Position numbers and translations under genes: made by a program
Assembly: GCA_016201205.1 (NCBI GenBank)
Contig: JACQDF010000198.1
Location: 1-33,291 of the forward strand
Length of the DNA: 33,291 nt
Reading direction: 5' to 3'
Source of the DNA: Acidobacteriota bacterium
GTDB lineage: Bacteria > Acidobacteriota > Terriglobia > Bryobacterales > Bryobacteraceae
In this document: positions 33,026 through 33,291 of the stretch, in pieces
Layout: each line of letters starts with the position of its first letter
Numbering within the stretch: the stretch's first letter is position 1
Notes under the pieces: model-generated
What the model saw: the letters and a program-made list of their open reading frames with translations, nothing else
Database searches by the model: none
What the model was told of the DNA's origin: nothing

Positions 33026-33031
33026 ATCATA
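33026..33031 (-). promoter_or_regulatory. Candidate -10 box for a leaderless mRNA (SYLF gene)
   Basis: On the minus strand TATGAT is followed by CAAAGT and then the ATG at 33019, a spacing of 6 nt. No ribosome-binding site precedes the ATG. The divergent gap to the MATE gene is only 47 bases. Confidence 0.35.
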
Positions 33032-33066
33032 AGCAAAAACACGCCTCCGCCAGCTAAGCTGAGAGG

Positions 33067-33291
33067 ATGGGGGTTAGCTCTCAGCCGCAGGCGGCGGACA
33101 GAGAGGCCGCGCAGAGTTTCTGGGCCAACGCGCGCGAAGCGATCCGCGGCTCCAAGCAGGACTACACCGAAGGCAACCTCGGCCGCGCCATCGTCCTGCT
33201 CGCCATTCCGATGATCCTCGAGATGGTGATGGAGTCGCTGTTCGGCATCGTGGATGCCTTCTTTGTGTCCACCCTCGGCACCAACGCCGTC
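33067..33291 (+). CDS. MATE family efflux transporter, N-terminal fragment
   Basis: The frame opens at ATG 33067 and runs to the window edge (75 codons) without a stop. After a polar lead of about 35 residues comes [36 protein letters not shown], the first membrane helix of MATE transporters (the family opening is a G-x-I-x-x-x-L-x-x-x-x-P-x-I-L pattern followed by helix 1). MATE proteins export drugs or metabolites using sodium or proton gradients. GAGAGG touches the ATG, and TAAGCT (33055-33060) lies 6 nt upstream, like other candidate leaderless starts here. The C-terminal part is outside the window. Confidence 0.85.
   Translation, partial: MGVSSQPQAADREAAQSFWANAREAIRGSKQDYTEGNLGRAIVLLAIPMILEMVMESLFGIVDAFFVSTLGTNAV

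Overview
The window is GC-rich, densely coded bacterial chromosome, most consistent with the Acidobacteriota, probably a Bryobacterales/Solibacter-like organism. The evidence is the gene content: Oar-type TonB-dependent receptors with a carboxypeptidase-regulatory-like N-terminus (one partial at the left edge, one complete), a PEP-CTERM protein beside a TIGR03790 protein, CehA/McbA-type and ThuA-type proteins, a LolA-like protein with an outer-membrane barrel, and many short signal peptides. The Gram-negative envelope is clear. The taxonomic placement is inference. I see no rRNA, tRNA, CRISPR array, transposase or phage gene, and no gene-free stretch longer than about 160 bases.

Layout. 1-216: tail of a TonB-dependent receptor. 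376-4676: a two-gene unit, a zinc-ribbon/single-TM/jelly-roll protein coupled to a large TPR protein. 9362-4652 (minus): a compact run of TIGR03790 protein, adenosine-specific kinase, an SDR-like epimerase, an FMN hydroxyacid-oxidase homologue and a small triheme cytochrome c. 9507-12490 (plus, divergent from that run): a PEP-CTERM P-domain protein overlapping rnr (RNase R), followed by an S9-type hydrolase (12497-13507). 14320-13529 (minus): a lone ABC ATPase. 14335-16860 (plus): a short AraC-type regulator and a propeller-PHP hydrolase. 19999-16874 (minus): TIM-barrel isomerase, ThuA protein and PQQ-type propeller, with a good promoter in front. 20150-20911: an alpha/beta hydrolase. 24373-20924 (minus): the complete TonB receptor. 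25497-24436 (minus): a redoxin-DsbD-alpha fusion with an in-frame UGA. 27076-25532 (minus): CehA/McbA-like protein. 27179-32346 (plus): ABC ATPase, FtsX-type permease, LolA-like protein and outer-membrane barrel, every junction overlapping. 33019-32360 (minus): SYLF protein. 33067 to the edge: start of a MATE transporter.

Most notable points. First, the gene at 25497-24436 is very likely a selenoprotein: its UGA sits exactly where the first cysteine of a redoxin W-C-P-Y-C active site should be, the frame stays open and homologous on both sides, and a perfect 7-bp stem with a G-first three-base loop lies 21 nt downstream, as expected of a bacterial SECIS. It is fused to a DsbD-alpha-like domain, giving one exported protein with a U-x-x-C centre and a C-x5-C centre. 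Second, the four coupled genes at 27179-32346 look like a self-contained inner-membrane to periplasm to outer-membrane lipid or lipoprotein transport route. Third, the TIGR03790/PEP-CTERM pair supports the known co-occurrence of TIGR03790 with exosortase systems. Smaller oddities are a hydroxyacid-oxidase homologue lacking several family active-site residues, an epimerase whose YxxxK lysine is valine, a hairpin hiding the ribosome-binding site at 376, and -10-like boxes 6-8 nt ahead of several start codons that suggest leaderless mRNAs.
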